A DNA stretch of 64,000 nt, from NCBI GenBank assembly GCA_963769715.1, contig CAVYNE010000025.1, positions 248,001-312,000 of the forward strand, given 5' to 3'. Position 1 is the first letter of the stretch; every line of letters starts with the position of its first letter. The stretch is from Palsa-504 sp963769715. GTDB taxonomy: Bacteria; Actinomycetota; Actinomycetes; Streptosporangiales; Streptosporangiaceae. Shown here in pieces: positions 16,832-26,869 of the stretch. The notes below the pieces were generated by a model, which saw only the letters and a list, made by a program, of their open reading frames with translations, ran no database searches and was not told where the DNA came from. A program made the translations under genes and the position numbers.

Positions 16832-18135
16832 CCGACGCAGCCGTGACCGATGCGGCCACCCTGATCCGCGCCAAGCGTGACGGGCACCGGCTGGCCGATG
16901 ACGACATCAGGTGGCTGTTCGAGGCGTACGCCCGGCACGAGGTCGCGGACGAGCAGATGTCCGCGCTGCTGATGGCGATCTACTTCCAGGGCCTGGACGG
17001 CGCGGAGCTCAGGACGTGGACCGCGGCCATGATCGCCTCCGGGGACCGGCTCGACCTAAGCTCCATCACCAGGCCGACCGTGGACAAGCACTCGACCGGC
17101 GGGGTCGGCGACAAGGTCAGCCTGATCCTCGCGCCCCTGGTCGCGAGCTGCGGCGCCGCCGTGCCGCAGCTGTCCGGCCGTGGCCTCGGCCATACCGGCG
17201 GCACGCTGGACAAGCTCGAGGCGATCCCCGGTTTCCGCGCCGGACTGACCCCGGACGAGACGCTCGCCGTCCTGGCCAGCGCCGGCTGCGTGATCTGCGC
17301 CGCCGGGTCCGGGTTGGCCCCCGCGGACCGCAGGCTCTACGCGCTGCGGGACGTCACCGGGACGGTCGAGTCGATCGCGCTCATCGCCAGCTCGATCATG
17401 TCGAAGAAAATCGCCGAGGGAACCAGCGCGCTCGTCCTGGACGTCAAGGTCGGGACCGGCGCCTTCATGAAAACCCAGGACCGGGCGCGGGAGCTCGCCG
17501 AGACCATGGTCGCCCTTGGCGAGGAGCACCAGGTCCGCACCCGGGCGCTGCTGACGCGGATGGATGTCCCGCTGGGCCGCGCGGTGGGCAACGCCGTCGA
17601 GGTGGCGGAGTCCGTAGCCGCCCTGGAGGGACACGGCCCGGCCGACCTGATGGAGGTCACCCTGGCCCTGGCCCGGCAGATGCTCGCCCTGGCTGGCCTG
17701 GCTGGTGACACAGCTGGCGATCCCGCCGCCGCCATCGCGGACGGCCGGGCGCTGGTCGCCTACCGGGCGATGGTCCGCGCGCAGGGCGGCGACCCGGACG
17801 CCCCGCTGCCGCAGGCGGCTCACACCCAGGTCCTGCCGGCTCCCGCGTCCGGCTGGCTGACCGGCCTGGACGCCCTGGCGGTGGGCACGGCGGCCTGGCG
17901 GCTCGGGGCGGGCCGGGCCCGCAAGGAGGATGCGGTCAGCGCGGCCGCGGGGGTCATCTGCCTGGCCAAACCGGGTGACCGGGTGCAGGCAGGCCAGCCG
18001 TTGCTCGAGCTCCGGGCCGATCAGCCGGATCGTTTCGGTCCCGCCCTGGCCGCCCTCGCCGGCGCGATCGCCGTCAGCCAGGACGGTCCCCCGCCGCCGG
18101 TCTCCCCGGTCATCGAGTACGTATCTACGGGTTGA
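16828..18135 (+). CDS. deoA: Thymidine phosphorylase (pyrimidine-nucleoside phosphorylase)
   Basis: A 435-residue class II phosphorylase that splits thymidine/deoxyuridine into base and deoxyribose-1-phosphate. Family signatures are KHSTGGVGDKVSLILAP (phosphate site) and SGRGLGHTGGTLDKLEAIPGF; the C-terminal PYNP domain holds TGLDALAVG and GRARKEDAVS. ATG 16828 overlaps the cdd stop by four bases. The gene ends EYVSTG, and an IS200/IS605-type element begins within about ten bases of the stop, so the last residues may have been changed by that insertion. The element separates deoA from add, which probably once followed directly. Confidence 0.95.
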   Translation: MTDAAVTDAATLIRAKRDGHRLADDDIRWLFEAYARHEVADEQMSALLMAIYFQGLDGAELRTWTAAMIASGDRLDLSSITRPTVDKHSTGGVGDKVSLILAPLVASCGAAVPQLSGRGLGHTGGTLDKLEAIPGFRAGLTPDETLAVLASAGCVICAAGSGLAPADRRLYALRDVTGTVESIALIASSIMSKKIAEGTSALVLDVKVGTGAFMKTQDRARELAETMVALGEEHQVRTRALLTRMDVPLGRAVGNAVEVAESVAALEGHGPADLMEVTLALARQMLALAGLAGDTAGDPAAAIADGRALVAYRAMVRAQGGDPDAPLPQAAHTQVLPAPASGWLTGLDALAVGTAAWRLGAGRARKEDAVSAAAGVICLAKPGDRVQAGQPLLELRADQPDRFGPALAALAGAIAVSQDGPPPPVSPVIEYVSTG

Positions 18136-18310
18136 CTTCCTCTCCCGCCTGAAAGGCGGGAAGATTCCTGCCGTGCCGCTCACGCGGCACCTCGGAGGGT
18201 TCCTGCTTCACCGCGCTGAGCCGGGGCAAGCCCTGGTCTTACCTGCGCTCCACAGGCTGACACCGCCAGCCCGGCGGCCCTGGCGACGTTCACCGCCGCG
18301 TTCACATCCC
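18136..18310 (-). ncRNA. Predicted omega (reRNA) guide RNA of TnpB
   Basis: In this family the guide RNA overlaps the 3' end of tnpB and runs through the right-end hairpin. Here that is the minus-strand segment through the hairpin at 18146-18162, with the guide coming from the flank beyond 18136 (the end of deoA). This is inferred from family knowledge; the boundaries are rough. Confidence 0.4.
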
Positions 18311-19373
18311 GGTCTAGCCACACCCCGCATGCCCGGCACTGCCAGGCACGCACGTGCAGCGGCTTGGGGCCGTCCTTGGCCCCGCACGCCGAGCACACCT
18401 GGGAGGTGGGCTCGAACCGCCCGATCCGGCGGAACTCCCGGCCGTGCAGCCGGGCCTTGTACTCCAGCATGTGCACGAACGCCGACCACCCGGCGTCATG
18501 GACGGACTTGGCCATCCGGCTGCGGGCGAGGCCTTTGACCGCCAGGTCTTCCACGGCGACCGCTTGGTTTTCGCGGATCAGTGCCGTGGACAGCTGGTGA
18601 TGGAAGTCCCGCCGCGCGTCCGTCGCCCGCGCGTGCGCGCGGGCTACTTTCACCCTGGCCTTGTCCCGGTTCCTGCTGCCCTTCTCCTTGCCGGACAGGG
18701 CGCGCTGGGCCCGCTTGAGTTTCTTCTCCGCCCGGCGCAGGAAACGCGGGGAGGCGATCTTGCGCCCGTCGGACAGGACCGCGAAGTGGGTCAGCCCCAG
18801 GTCGATGCCGATCACCGGTTCCGTCTCGGGCATAGTGTCCGGCTCGGTCTGCACGACGAAGCTGGCGAAGTACCGGCCCGCCGCATCCTTGATCACGGTC
18901 ACGCTGGACGGCGCGGACGGCAGCGCCCGCGACCACCGCACCGGGACGTCCCCGATCTTGGGCAGGCGCAGCTTTCCGCTGGGCAGCACCTTGAACCGGG
19001 CGTTGGCGGTGAACCGGATTGCCTGCCGTCGGTCTTTGCGGGACTTGAACCGGGGCGGCGCGACCTTCGGTCCCTTGCGGGTGCCGGTGACCGAGGTGAA
19101 GAAATTCCGGTAGGCCGTGTTCAGGTCCGCCAGGGACTGCTGGAGCACCGCCGCGCAGACCTCGCCCAGCCATGCCCGCTCCGGGGTGGCCTTGACCGCG
19201 GTCAGCCGGGCCGACAGTTGCCCGTCGGTGAGGTACGGCAGCCCGGCCGTGCGGGCTTCCTGCCGGGTGCGCAGCGCGTCGTTGAACACTACCCGCGCGC
19301 AGCCGAACGCTCGCGCCAGCGCTTGCTGCTGGCCAGGCGTCGGGTAGCAGCGGTAGTTGTACCGGAGCTGCAT
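18180..19373 (-). CDS. tnpB: TnpB, RNA-guided DNA endonuclease of an IS605-type element
   Basis: A 397-residue TnpB (OrfB_IS605). It opens MQLRYNYRCYPTPGQQQALARAFG, the usual N-terminal domain. The split RuvC nuclease is complete: Asp in VIGIDLGLTHFAV, Glu in AVAVEDLAVKGL and Asp in LDRDVNAAVNVA. The zinc ribbon CSACG...CRACG sits before the last RuvC block. TnpB proteins cut DNA guided by an RNA made from the element's right end and help keep the element in place. ATG 19373 is chosen because the family start begins there; the frame extends upstream through tnpA-side sequence. The Ala/Arg-rich C-terminal tail (~30 residues) overlaps the expected guide-RNA region. Confidence 0.92.
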   Translation of the reverse strand: MQLRYNYRCYPTPGQQQALARAFGCARVVFNDALRTRQEARTAGLPYLTDGQLSARLTAVKATPERAWLGEVCAAVLQQSLADLNTAYRNFFTSVTGTRKGPKVAPPRFKSRKDRRQAIRFTANARFKVLPSGKLRLPKIGDVPVRWSRALPSAPSSVTVIKDAAGRYFASFVVQTEPDTMPETEPVIGIDLGLTHFAVLSDGRKIASPRFLRRAEKKLKRAQRALSGKEKGSRNRDKARVKVARAHARATDARRDFHHQLSTALIRENQAVAVEDLAVKGLARSRMAKSVHDAGWSAFVHMLEYKARLHGREFRRIGRFEPTSQVCSACGAKDGPKPLHVRAWQCRACGVWLDRDVNAAVNVARAAGLAVSACGAQVRPGLAPAQRGEAGTLRGAA

Positions 19374-19439
19374 ATCTAGAACATACTTACGTTTTATGGC
19401 TGAGTAAAGGAAATCCGCACGTGCAGGCATGGCGTGTCC

Positions 19440-19809
19440 AGATGGCGTTCCCGCCTGGTTTTCATGACCAGGGATCGGCACCAGGTGCTCGCCGCCACCC
19501 GCCTGCGCCGCATCGAAGAGATCATGCGATATGCCGGGCCCAGGTTCCGGATGCGAACTGGCCGAGTTCAACGCCAGCCCGGCTACGTCCGCCTGCTGGT
19601 GAACTTCCCGCCCGCCGCGGCCATCTCCCGCCTGGTCAACAGGCTCAAGGGCGGGTCTTCCCTGCGGCTGCGGCAGGAGCTCCTGACATGCGACAGCACT
19701 ACTGGCGCGCGAAGCGCCTCAGGTCCGGCTCCTATTTCGCCGGATCCGCCGGCAGCGCCCGGCCACGGTCCTGCGCCAGCACATCGAACGGCAGAACCGG
19801 CCCGCCTGA
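19440..19809 (+). pseudogene. tnpA: Decayed IS200-type TnpA (Y1 HUH transposase)
   Basis: Remains of a TnpA are spread over three frames. One frame gives RLVFMTRD, RIEEIMR, LLVNFPPAAAISRLVNRLKG and LRQELL; another gives MRQHYWRAKRLRSGSYFAGSAG; a third gives VLRQHIERQNRPA before the stop at 19807-19809. The catalytic HUH motif (normally HVHLLV) reads YVRLLV, and the catalytic Tyr (normally LRQYIE) reads LRQHIE. Both the frames and the active site are lost, so the transposase is dead. It is divergent from tnpB. Confidence 0.88.
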
Positions 19810-19889
19810 CGCCGGCTGAGGTCCGTCCGCCTTCACCACCGGCCTGAAGGCCGGCGCACTAGCGGACACTCTGGTAGCACAATAGTCAG

Positions 19890-21020
19890 ATGCCGACACT
19901 TGCCGAGATCCGGACGGTCCCGAAGGTTCTGCTGCACGATCACCTGGACGGCGGCCTGCGCCCGCAGACCGTCCTTGAGCTGGCCCGCGAGACCGGCTAC
20001 CACGATCTGCCCGGTGACGACGCGGAAGAGCTGACGCAAAAGCTGACCGAGGGCGCGCACCGCGGTCACCTCGAGATCTACCTGGATGCGTTCCGGCATA
20101 CGGTCGCGGTCATGCAGACTCCAGACGCGCTCCGGCGGGTGGCCGCTGAATGCGCCGAGGACCTGGCCGCCGACGGGGTGGTGTACGCCGAGGTGCGGTT
20201 CGCGCCCGAGCTGCACACCGAGCGCGGGCTGAGCCTGGACGTGGTGGTCGAGGCGGTGCTCGACGGCTTTCGCCAAGGCAGCGCCAACGCGGCCAGGGCC
20301 GGGCACGGGATCACGGTATATGCCCTGCTCACCGCCATGCGCACGGCGGCCAGGTCGTTGGAGATAGCCGAGCTCGCGGTCCGCTACCGGGACGAGGGCG
20401 TGGTCGGGTTCGACATCGCGGGCGCCGAGGCGGGCTGGCCGCCGAGCAGGCATCTGGACGCCTTCCAGTACATCAAGCGGGAGAACTTCCACATCACCAT
20501 CCACGCGGGCGAGGCGTTCGGCCTGCCGTCGATCTGGGAGGCGGTGCAGTGGTGCGGAACCGAACGGCTGGGCCACGGGGTCCGCATCGTGGACGACATC
20601 CAGATCAGCCGCGAAGGCAGCGTCCGGCTCGGGCGGCTGGCCGCTTACATCCGCGACCGCCGGATTCCGCTGGAGATGTGCCCGACCTCGAACGTCCAGA
20701 CCGGCGCGGCGCCGTCGATCGCGCAGCACCCGATCCGGCTGCTCCGCCAGCTGGCGTTCCGGGTGACGGTGAACACCGACAACCGGCTGATGAGCCAGGT
20801 CACGCTCAGTTCGGAGTTCCACCGGCTGGTCACCGAATTCGGCTACGGCTGGTCCGACATCGAATGGCTGACGGTGAACGCGATGAAAAGCGCGTTCGCG
20901 AGTTTCGACGAACGGCTGCACCTCATTAGCACCGTCATCAAGCCGGGGTTTGCTACCGCCCGGGCGATGAGCGACGCGGTGGTCCCGGTCAGCATGCTCG
21001 GTGCGCACCAGACCGGATAA
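19890..21020 (+). CDS. add: Adenosine deaminase
   Basis: A 376-residue metal-dependent adenosine deaminase. Zinc ligands and catalytic residues are in place: HDHLDGGLRP (HxH), ITIHAGEAFG (His and Glu), RLGHGVRI and the late NTDNRLMS block (Asp). It converts (deoxy)adenosine to (deoxy)inosine for purine salvage. ATG 19890 gives the usual N-terminus MPTLAEIRTVPKVLLHDHLDG. It follows the IS element and was probably once the third gene of a cdd-deoA-add operon; with the element in between it now needs its own promoter or read-through from the element. Confidence 0.95.
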   Translation: MPTLAEIRTVPKVLLHDHLDGGLRPQTVLELARETGYHDLPGDDAEELTQKLTEGAHRGHLEIYLDAFRHTVAVMQTPDALRRVAAECAEDLAADGVVYAEVRFAPELHTERGLSLDVVVEAVLDGFRQGSANAARAGHGITVYALLTAMRTAARSLEIAELAVRYRDEGVVGFDIAGAEAGWPPSRHLDAFQYIKRENFHITIHAGEAFGLPSIWEAVQWCGTERLGHGVRIVDDIQISREGSVRLGRLAAYIRDRRIPLEMCPTSNVQTGAAPSIAQHPIRLLRQLAFRVTVNTDNRLMSQVTLSSEFHRLVTEFGYGWSDIEWLTVNAMKSAFASFDERLHLISTVIKPGFATARAMSDAVVPVSMLGAHQTG

Positions 21021-21165
21021 AACCAATAATTATCCCGAACGGTCTTGGTTTCTCTCCATCCACACCTGTAACAATCCGGGTGAAGGCGCTGCGCTTTGGC
21101 GGAACGATTCGGCATGATGGAAGGTGGCCACTGGTTCTGAGCGGCCTTGGTCAGGGGAGGGCCGA

Positions 21166-22792
<1,627 letters not shown>

Positions 22793-22796
<4 letters not shown>

Positions 22797-23740
22797 CCCT
22801 GCGTCCACCACAGGTCTTCCTGGCGGGAGCGCCAGGCGGGGTCGTCCAGCCGGCTCAGGTCGGCAGAGGTGATGATGCCGTGCTCGATCAGGATCCGGAC
22901 GGCTACCTCGTCCGAGAGCCGGACGTCGGCGGCGGCCAGCCCGCGGTCGGCGATCTTCCGCCGCAGCACCTTGATGTGCTCGGCCACCCGGGCCGCGAGC
23001 AGATCGCGGTACTCCGGGTCGGCCTCGAACCGTTCCAGCTCGTGATAGGCACCGGTGACCTCCAGGGCTTCCCGCGCGATTTCCGGCGTGCGCGGCAGCG
23101 GCCGGGTCGCGCTCGGATCGACCAGCCACGGACGGCACCAGATCAAGGCGACCAGGAAGAGCTTGGTCATCGGGTCCAGGTAGAACGGCAACAGCGTCCC
23201 CGCCCCGGCCAGCTCGACGTCCTCCGCCTCGATGTGACCGGACCCGTTGACCAGATCAATCGCATCGGTCCGCTCAACCTCGTCGGCTAGCCCAGCTCCC
23301 GCTAGCCCAGCTCCCGCTAGCCCAGCTCCCGCCAGCCCAGCTCGGTCCGTCCGCCCGGCCAAGCGGGGCCCGGCGGCCTCCTCGACGCCCAGCGTGACCG
23401 TCACCACCAGCGACTGCCGTTCGTCGAGCATGGCGCGCGAGCCGACCAAGGCCGTGCCCGTGCGCACGAACCAGCCGTTAGCGGGCTCGCCGTCGTCTTC
23501 CATCCGTGGCAGCCGGACCTGGTACCCCTCGCCCTCGACGTACAGCGCGTGGGTGCGGCTGAGGTTGGCGATCCAGGCGCCGGCCGCCAGCACGGTCACC
23601 ATCCCGGCCCGCCGGGACAGCCCCCGGCCGGCCGCGACGATCAGGTCTACGTCAGGGCCCCGGCCGAAGACCAGGCGGGTGCCCTCGGCGAGCAGCCTCT
23701 TCTGGCCCGACGCCGTGCTGACGTGGGTGCTCAGTGGCAT
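22793..23740 (-). CDS. FHA-like domain protein facing the protein kinase gene
   Basis: A 315-residue soluble protein. The N-terminal ~110 residues look like a forkhead-associated fold: TRLVFGRGPDVDLIVAAGRGLSRRAGMVTV, then ANLSRTHALYVEGEG and GTALVGSR; the FGRG and LSR.A..V pattern resembles FHA phosphothreonine-binding loops, though conservation is partial. A GLAGA repeat linker follows, then a helical C-terminal half (LEVTGAYHELERFEADPEYRDLLAARVAEHIKVLRRKIADRG) ending in ITSADLSRLDDPAWRSRQEDLWW. Similar actinobacterial proteins often accompany Hanks-type kinases. The gene overlaps the kinase end by four bases, convergently. It may read kinase phosphorylation; this is inference. Confidence 0.65.
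23286..23345 (-). repeat. 15-bp tandem repeat in the FHA-like gene (GLAGA units)
   Basis: GCTAGCCCAGCTCCC occurs three times exactly from 23286, with a fourth variant unit to 23345. It encodes repeated GLAGA in the linker between the two halves of the protein. Confidence 0.92.
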
Positions 23741-24056
23741 CTTTTCCTGCCTGCGATAAGCCCTAACGAAGCGCGATCTGGTTAGTCTAGGCGGGATTCT
23801 CTTAGCCTGGCGGACCTGGTGTAACCCCGGACTCGGGGATACCCGTGGGTAGAAAAGTCCTGATTAGCTACAGGTGGCAGGGTGCTGGGTTCGGCGGTAG
23901 GGCATCGCCCACAGTGGATGTGGGGGGGCCAGTCCCGGAAATTCGGCGATGTCATGGTGGTGCCGCACCAGAGCCCAGTGCCCTGCCCGAATAGCTGAGC
24001 CCGTAAGAGCCCCGAATAGCTGAGCCCGTAGTGGCCGAGCCCGGGTAGCTAGATAG
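23741..24056. other. Intergenic region between FHA-like gene and upp, with a 20-bp direct repeat
   Basis: No gene seen. A 20-base sequence (CCCGAATAGCTGAGCCCGTA) occurs at 23986-24005 and 24011-24030, period 25, followed by TAGCTAGATAGCTAGATC just after the upp stop. A small hairpin CCCCG-GACT-CGGGG lies at 23825-23838. The region holds the FHA-gene promoter and the upp 3' end. Confidence 0.6.
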
Positions 24057-24704
24057 CTAGATCTGGCCGAACAGGCGGTCACCCGCGTCGCCGAGCCCGG
24101 GCACGATGTATCCCCGGTCATTCAGCCGTTCGTCGACGGCGGCGGTCACCACCCGCACCCAGGGCTCCTCGGGGCTGTCGCTGGCGAAGGCCTCCTCGAT
24201 ATGCCGCAGGCCCTCGGGCGCGGCGAGCAGGCAGACCGCGGTCACGGAGGCGGCGCCGCGGTTGGTGAGCATGCTGATGACGGTGGCAAGCGTTCCGCCG
24301 GTGGCCAGCATCGGGTCGAGCACGAACGTGTCCCGTCCGGTCAGGTCGGCAGGCAGTCGGTCCGCGTAGGTCGATGCGACCAGCGACTCCTCGTCTCGGC
24401 GCAGCCCGACGAAGCCGACGTTGGCCATCGGCAGCAGCTGGGTCATGCCGTCGAGCATGCCGATGCCGGCCCGCAGCACGGGCACGATGAGCGGCACCGG
24501 GCGGGCTAGCTTGACGCCGCGGGCGGTGCCCACCGGCGTGGTGACGGACACGGGCTGGACCCGCATTTCACGGGTCGCCTCGTAGGCGAGCAAGGTCACC
24601 AGTTCGGCCGTCAGGCTGCGGAAGGTCGCGGTATCGGTGGCGGCGTCGCGCAGGGCGGTGAGCTTGTGGGTGACCAGGGGATGGTCGATGACGAGCGTAC
24701 GCAT
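24057..24704 (-). CDS. upp: Uracil phosphoribosyltransferase
   Basis: A 215-residue Upp that makes UMP from uracil and PRPP. Key blocks are VPLIVPVLRAGIGMLDGM, NVGFVGLRRDEES, the PRPP loop VLDPMLATGGTLATVI and the uracil-binding end YIVPGLGDAGDRLFG. I prefer ATG 24704 (MRTLVIDHPLVTHKLTALRD) because family members start there; an in-frame TTG lies nine bases upstream. It would reclaim the uracil released by cdd and deoA products. Confidence 0.95.
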   Translation of the reverse strand: MRTLVIDHPLVTHKLTALRDAATDTATFRSLTAELVTLLAYEATREMRVQPVSVTTPVGTARGVKLARPVPLIVPVLRAGIGMLDGMTQLLPMANVGFVGLRRDEESLVASTYADRLPADLTGRDTFVLDPMLATGGTLATVISMLTNRGAASVTAVCLLAAPEGLRHIEEAFASDSPEEPWVRVVTAAVDERLNDRGYIVPGLGDAGDRLFGQI

Positions 24705-24753
24705 AGCAAGCAAGTGTGGCAGGCGAGGCCAGCGGGGGCTACTGGCGCAAGGC

Positions 24754-25614
24754 TCAGGCGTTGGGGCGGGCGCGGACGGACGCGCGGGAGCGGGTCAGGT
24801 CGAGCTCGATGTGGCGCGCGGTGGCGAGCAGCGGCTGCAGCAGTTCCTCCACGATGCTGTTCAGGGTTCGCCGGCCGGCGTGGGTGGAGACGTTGATGGC
24901 CGCCATGACCTGGCCGTCGGCGTCGCGGATCGGCGCCGCGATCGACCGCAGCCCTTCCTCGAGCTCCTGGTCGACCAGGGCCCAGCCCTGGGCCCGGATC
25001 TTCCGCAGCTCGCGGCGGAGCGCGGTCGCGCTGGTGATGGTGTGCCCGGTGAGGCCGCGCAAGCTAGCCGATTCCAGGTACTCGTCGAGGCGTTCGTCGG
25101 GTTGCGCGGCTAGCAGCACCCGGCCCATCGAGGTCGCGTAGGCCGGGAACCTGGTCCCGACGCTGATCGTCACGGTCATGATCCGCTTGGTCGGTACGCG
25201 GGCGATGTAGATGACGTCGTCCCCGTCAAGCTCGGACACCGACGAGGATTCGTGCACCTGCTCCACCAGCTGCTCCAGGTGCGGCATGGCCACCTCGGGC
25301 AGGGTCAGGCTGGACAGGTACGCGTAGCCGAGTTCGAGGATCTTGGGCCGGAGCGCGAACCGGCTCCCGTCGCTGCGCATGTAACCGAGCTGGACCAGCG
25401 TGCGCAGGAACCTCCGGGCGGCGGCCCGGCTCAGGCCGGTGCTCGCGGCCACCTCGCTCAGGGTCAGCTTCGGGTGCTCCGCGTCGAAGGCCCTGATCAC
25501 GGACAGGCCGCGCTCAAGTGACTGGACGAAGTCCCCGTCATGACCTTGGTCCTGGTTGTCAGGCAATGCAGGCCTCCCGGCTCGGTCGATGACATCATAG
25601 ACCGGGCCCTGCAC
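24754..25614 (-). CDS. IclR-family regulator (PcaR/PobR-like), divergent from pobA
   Basis: A 286-residue IclR-type transcription factor. The N-terminal winged helix reads FVQSLERGLSVIRAFDAEHPKLTLSEVAASTGLSRAAARRFL, followed by LGYMRSDG. The C-terminal effector domain has PHLEQLVEQVHESSSVSELDG, DDVIYIARVP, RFPAYATSMGRVLLA and GLRSIAAPIRDADGQVMAAINVS. This subgroup (PcaR, PcaU, PobR) responds to protocatechuate or 4-hydroxybenzoate and is often an activator. It is divergent from pobA with only about 55 bases between, so it very likely controls pobA and itself from there. An upstream in-frame start may shorten the first 25 residues; LERGLSV is the family start. Confidence 0.9.
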   Translation of the reverse strand: MQGPVYDVIDRAGRPALPDNQDQGHDGDFVQSLERGLSVIRAFDAEHPKLTLSEVAASTGLSRAAARRFLRTLVQLGYMRSDGSRFALRPKILELGYAYLSSLTLPEVAMPHLEQLVEQVHESSSVSELDGDDVIYIARVPTKRIMTVTISVGTRFPAYATSMGRVLLAAQPDERLDEYLESASLRGLTGHTITSATALRRELRKIRAQGWALVDQELEEGLRSIAAPIRDADGQVMAAINVSTHAGRRTLNSIVEELLQPLLATARHIELDLTRSRASVRARPNA

Positions 25615-25668
25615 GTTCGCTTTCTGAACTATCGTTCGTCCTACGTACGGCTTAACCTTGGAAACGAG

Positions 25669-26869
25669 ATGACAGTCAGCTCACGGACTCAAGTCGGCAT
25701 CGTCGGGGCCGGCCCGGCGGGCCTGCTGCTCTCCCACCTGCTGGCCCTGCGGGGCATCGACTCGATCGTGGTGGAGAACCGCAGCCGGGCCTACTGCGAG
25801 GCGCGGCAGCGGGCTGGCCTGCTCGAGGCCGGCACGGTCGAACTGCTCCGTGCCGTCGGTCTCGGCAACCGGATGGACGCCGAGGGCCTCGAACACGGCG
25901 GGATCTACCTGCAGTTCGAAGGCGAGCGGCACCACCTCGACTTCCGTGACCTGACCGGCGGCCGCTGGGTGACGATCTACGCCCAGACCGAGATCGTCAA
26001 GGACCTGATCCAGGCCAGGCTCGCGGCCTCGGCCATGATCGAGTTCGAGGTCGCCGACACCGAGGTCGGCGAGCTCGATACCGACCGGCCCGTGCTCCGC
26101 TACACCGACTCCGCAGGCACCCGGCACGAAGTCGCCTGCGACGCGATCGCCGGCTGCGACGGGTTCCACGGCATCTGCCGCGACTCGATGCCGCCCGGCC
26201 TGGTGACGGTGGCCGAACGCGGATACCCGTACTCCTGGCTCGGCATCCTGGCCACGGTGCCGCCATCCACCGACGAGCTCATCTACGCCCGCCACGAGGC
26301 CGGCTTCGCGCTGCACACCATGCGCACACCGCAGGTCAGCCGGCTCTACCTGCAGGTTCCGGCCGACGAGAAGATCGAGCGGTGGTCCGATGACAGGATC
26401 TGGGCCGAGCTGCGGCACCGGCTTGGCGTGCCGGGATGGGACCTGAAGGAAGGCCCGATCACGGAGAAGGCCATCTCGCCGATGCGCAGCTTCGTCGCCT
26501 CGCCGATGCGCTACCGGCGGCTGTTCCTGGCGGGTGACGCCGCGCACATCGTGCCGCCCACCGGGGCCAAGGGCCTCAACATGGCGCTCGCCGACGTGAC
26601 CGCCCTGTCCACCGCCCTGACGAGCCTGCTCAGGGACGGGCAGGCCGGGCTGGCCGACGCGTATTCGGACACCTGCCTGAACCGGGTCTGGCGAGCCACC
26701 CATTTTTCCTGGTGGATGACGTCCATGCTGCACGTAGACCCGCGCTCGGACCAGTTCGGGACCGCCCTGCAGCTCTCCCAGCTGCGCTACGTCATCTCGT
26801 CTCGGGCGGCTGCCACCACGCTAGCCGAGAACTACACCGGCTATTTCCCCCTTGCCTGGGCGTGGTTAA
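25669..26869 (+). CDS. pobA: 4-hydroxybenzoate 3-monooxygenase (3' end probably frameshifted)
   Basis: A class A flavin monooxygenase that turns 4-hydroxybenzoate into protocatechuate using FAD and NAD(P)H. Motifs: VGIVGAGPAGLLLSHLLA (FAD), RQRAGLLEAGTVELL, YAQTEIVKDLIQ, AGCDGFHGICR (DG motif) and FLAGDAAHIVPPTGAKGLNMALADV (GD motif). The family end LRYVISSRAAATTLAENYTG is reached near 26845. As written, no stop follows and the frame runs on to 28119, antisense to the next gene. If the C5 run at 26847-26851 had four Cs, translation would end FPLPGRG at the TAA 26867-26869, exactly abutting the convergent gene's stop and giving the usual ~395 residues. I therefore give that end; a frameshift or sequencing error is assumed. 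Confidence 0.85.

Larger units (their letters stand above)
18136..19866. mobile_element. IS200/IS605-family element (intact tnpB, decayed tnpA)
   Basis: A complete-looking element lies between deoA and add. Divergent tnpB (minus) and tnpA remnant (plus) are flanked by subterminal hairpins typical of this family: CCCGCCTGAAAGGCGGG near 18146-18162 on the tnpB 3' side, and CCGGCCTGAAGGCCGG near 19841-19856 on the tnpA 3' side. The exact ends are estimated. TnpB-only activity is possible; self-transposition is not, because TnpA lacks its catalytic residues. Confidence 0.85.
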
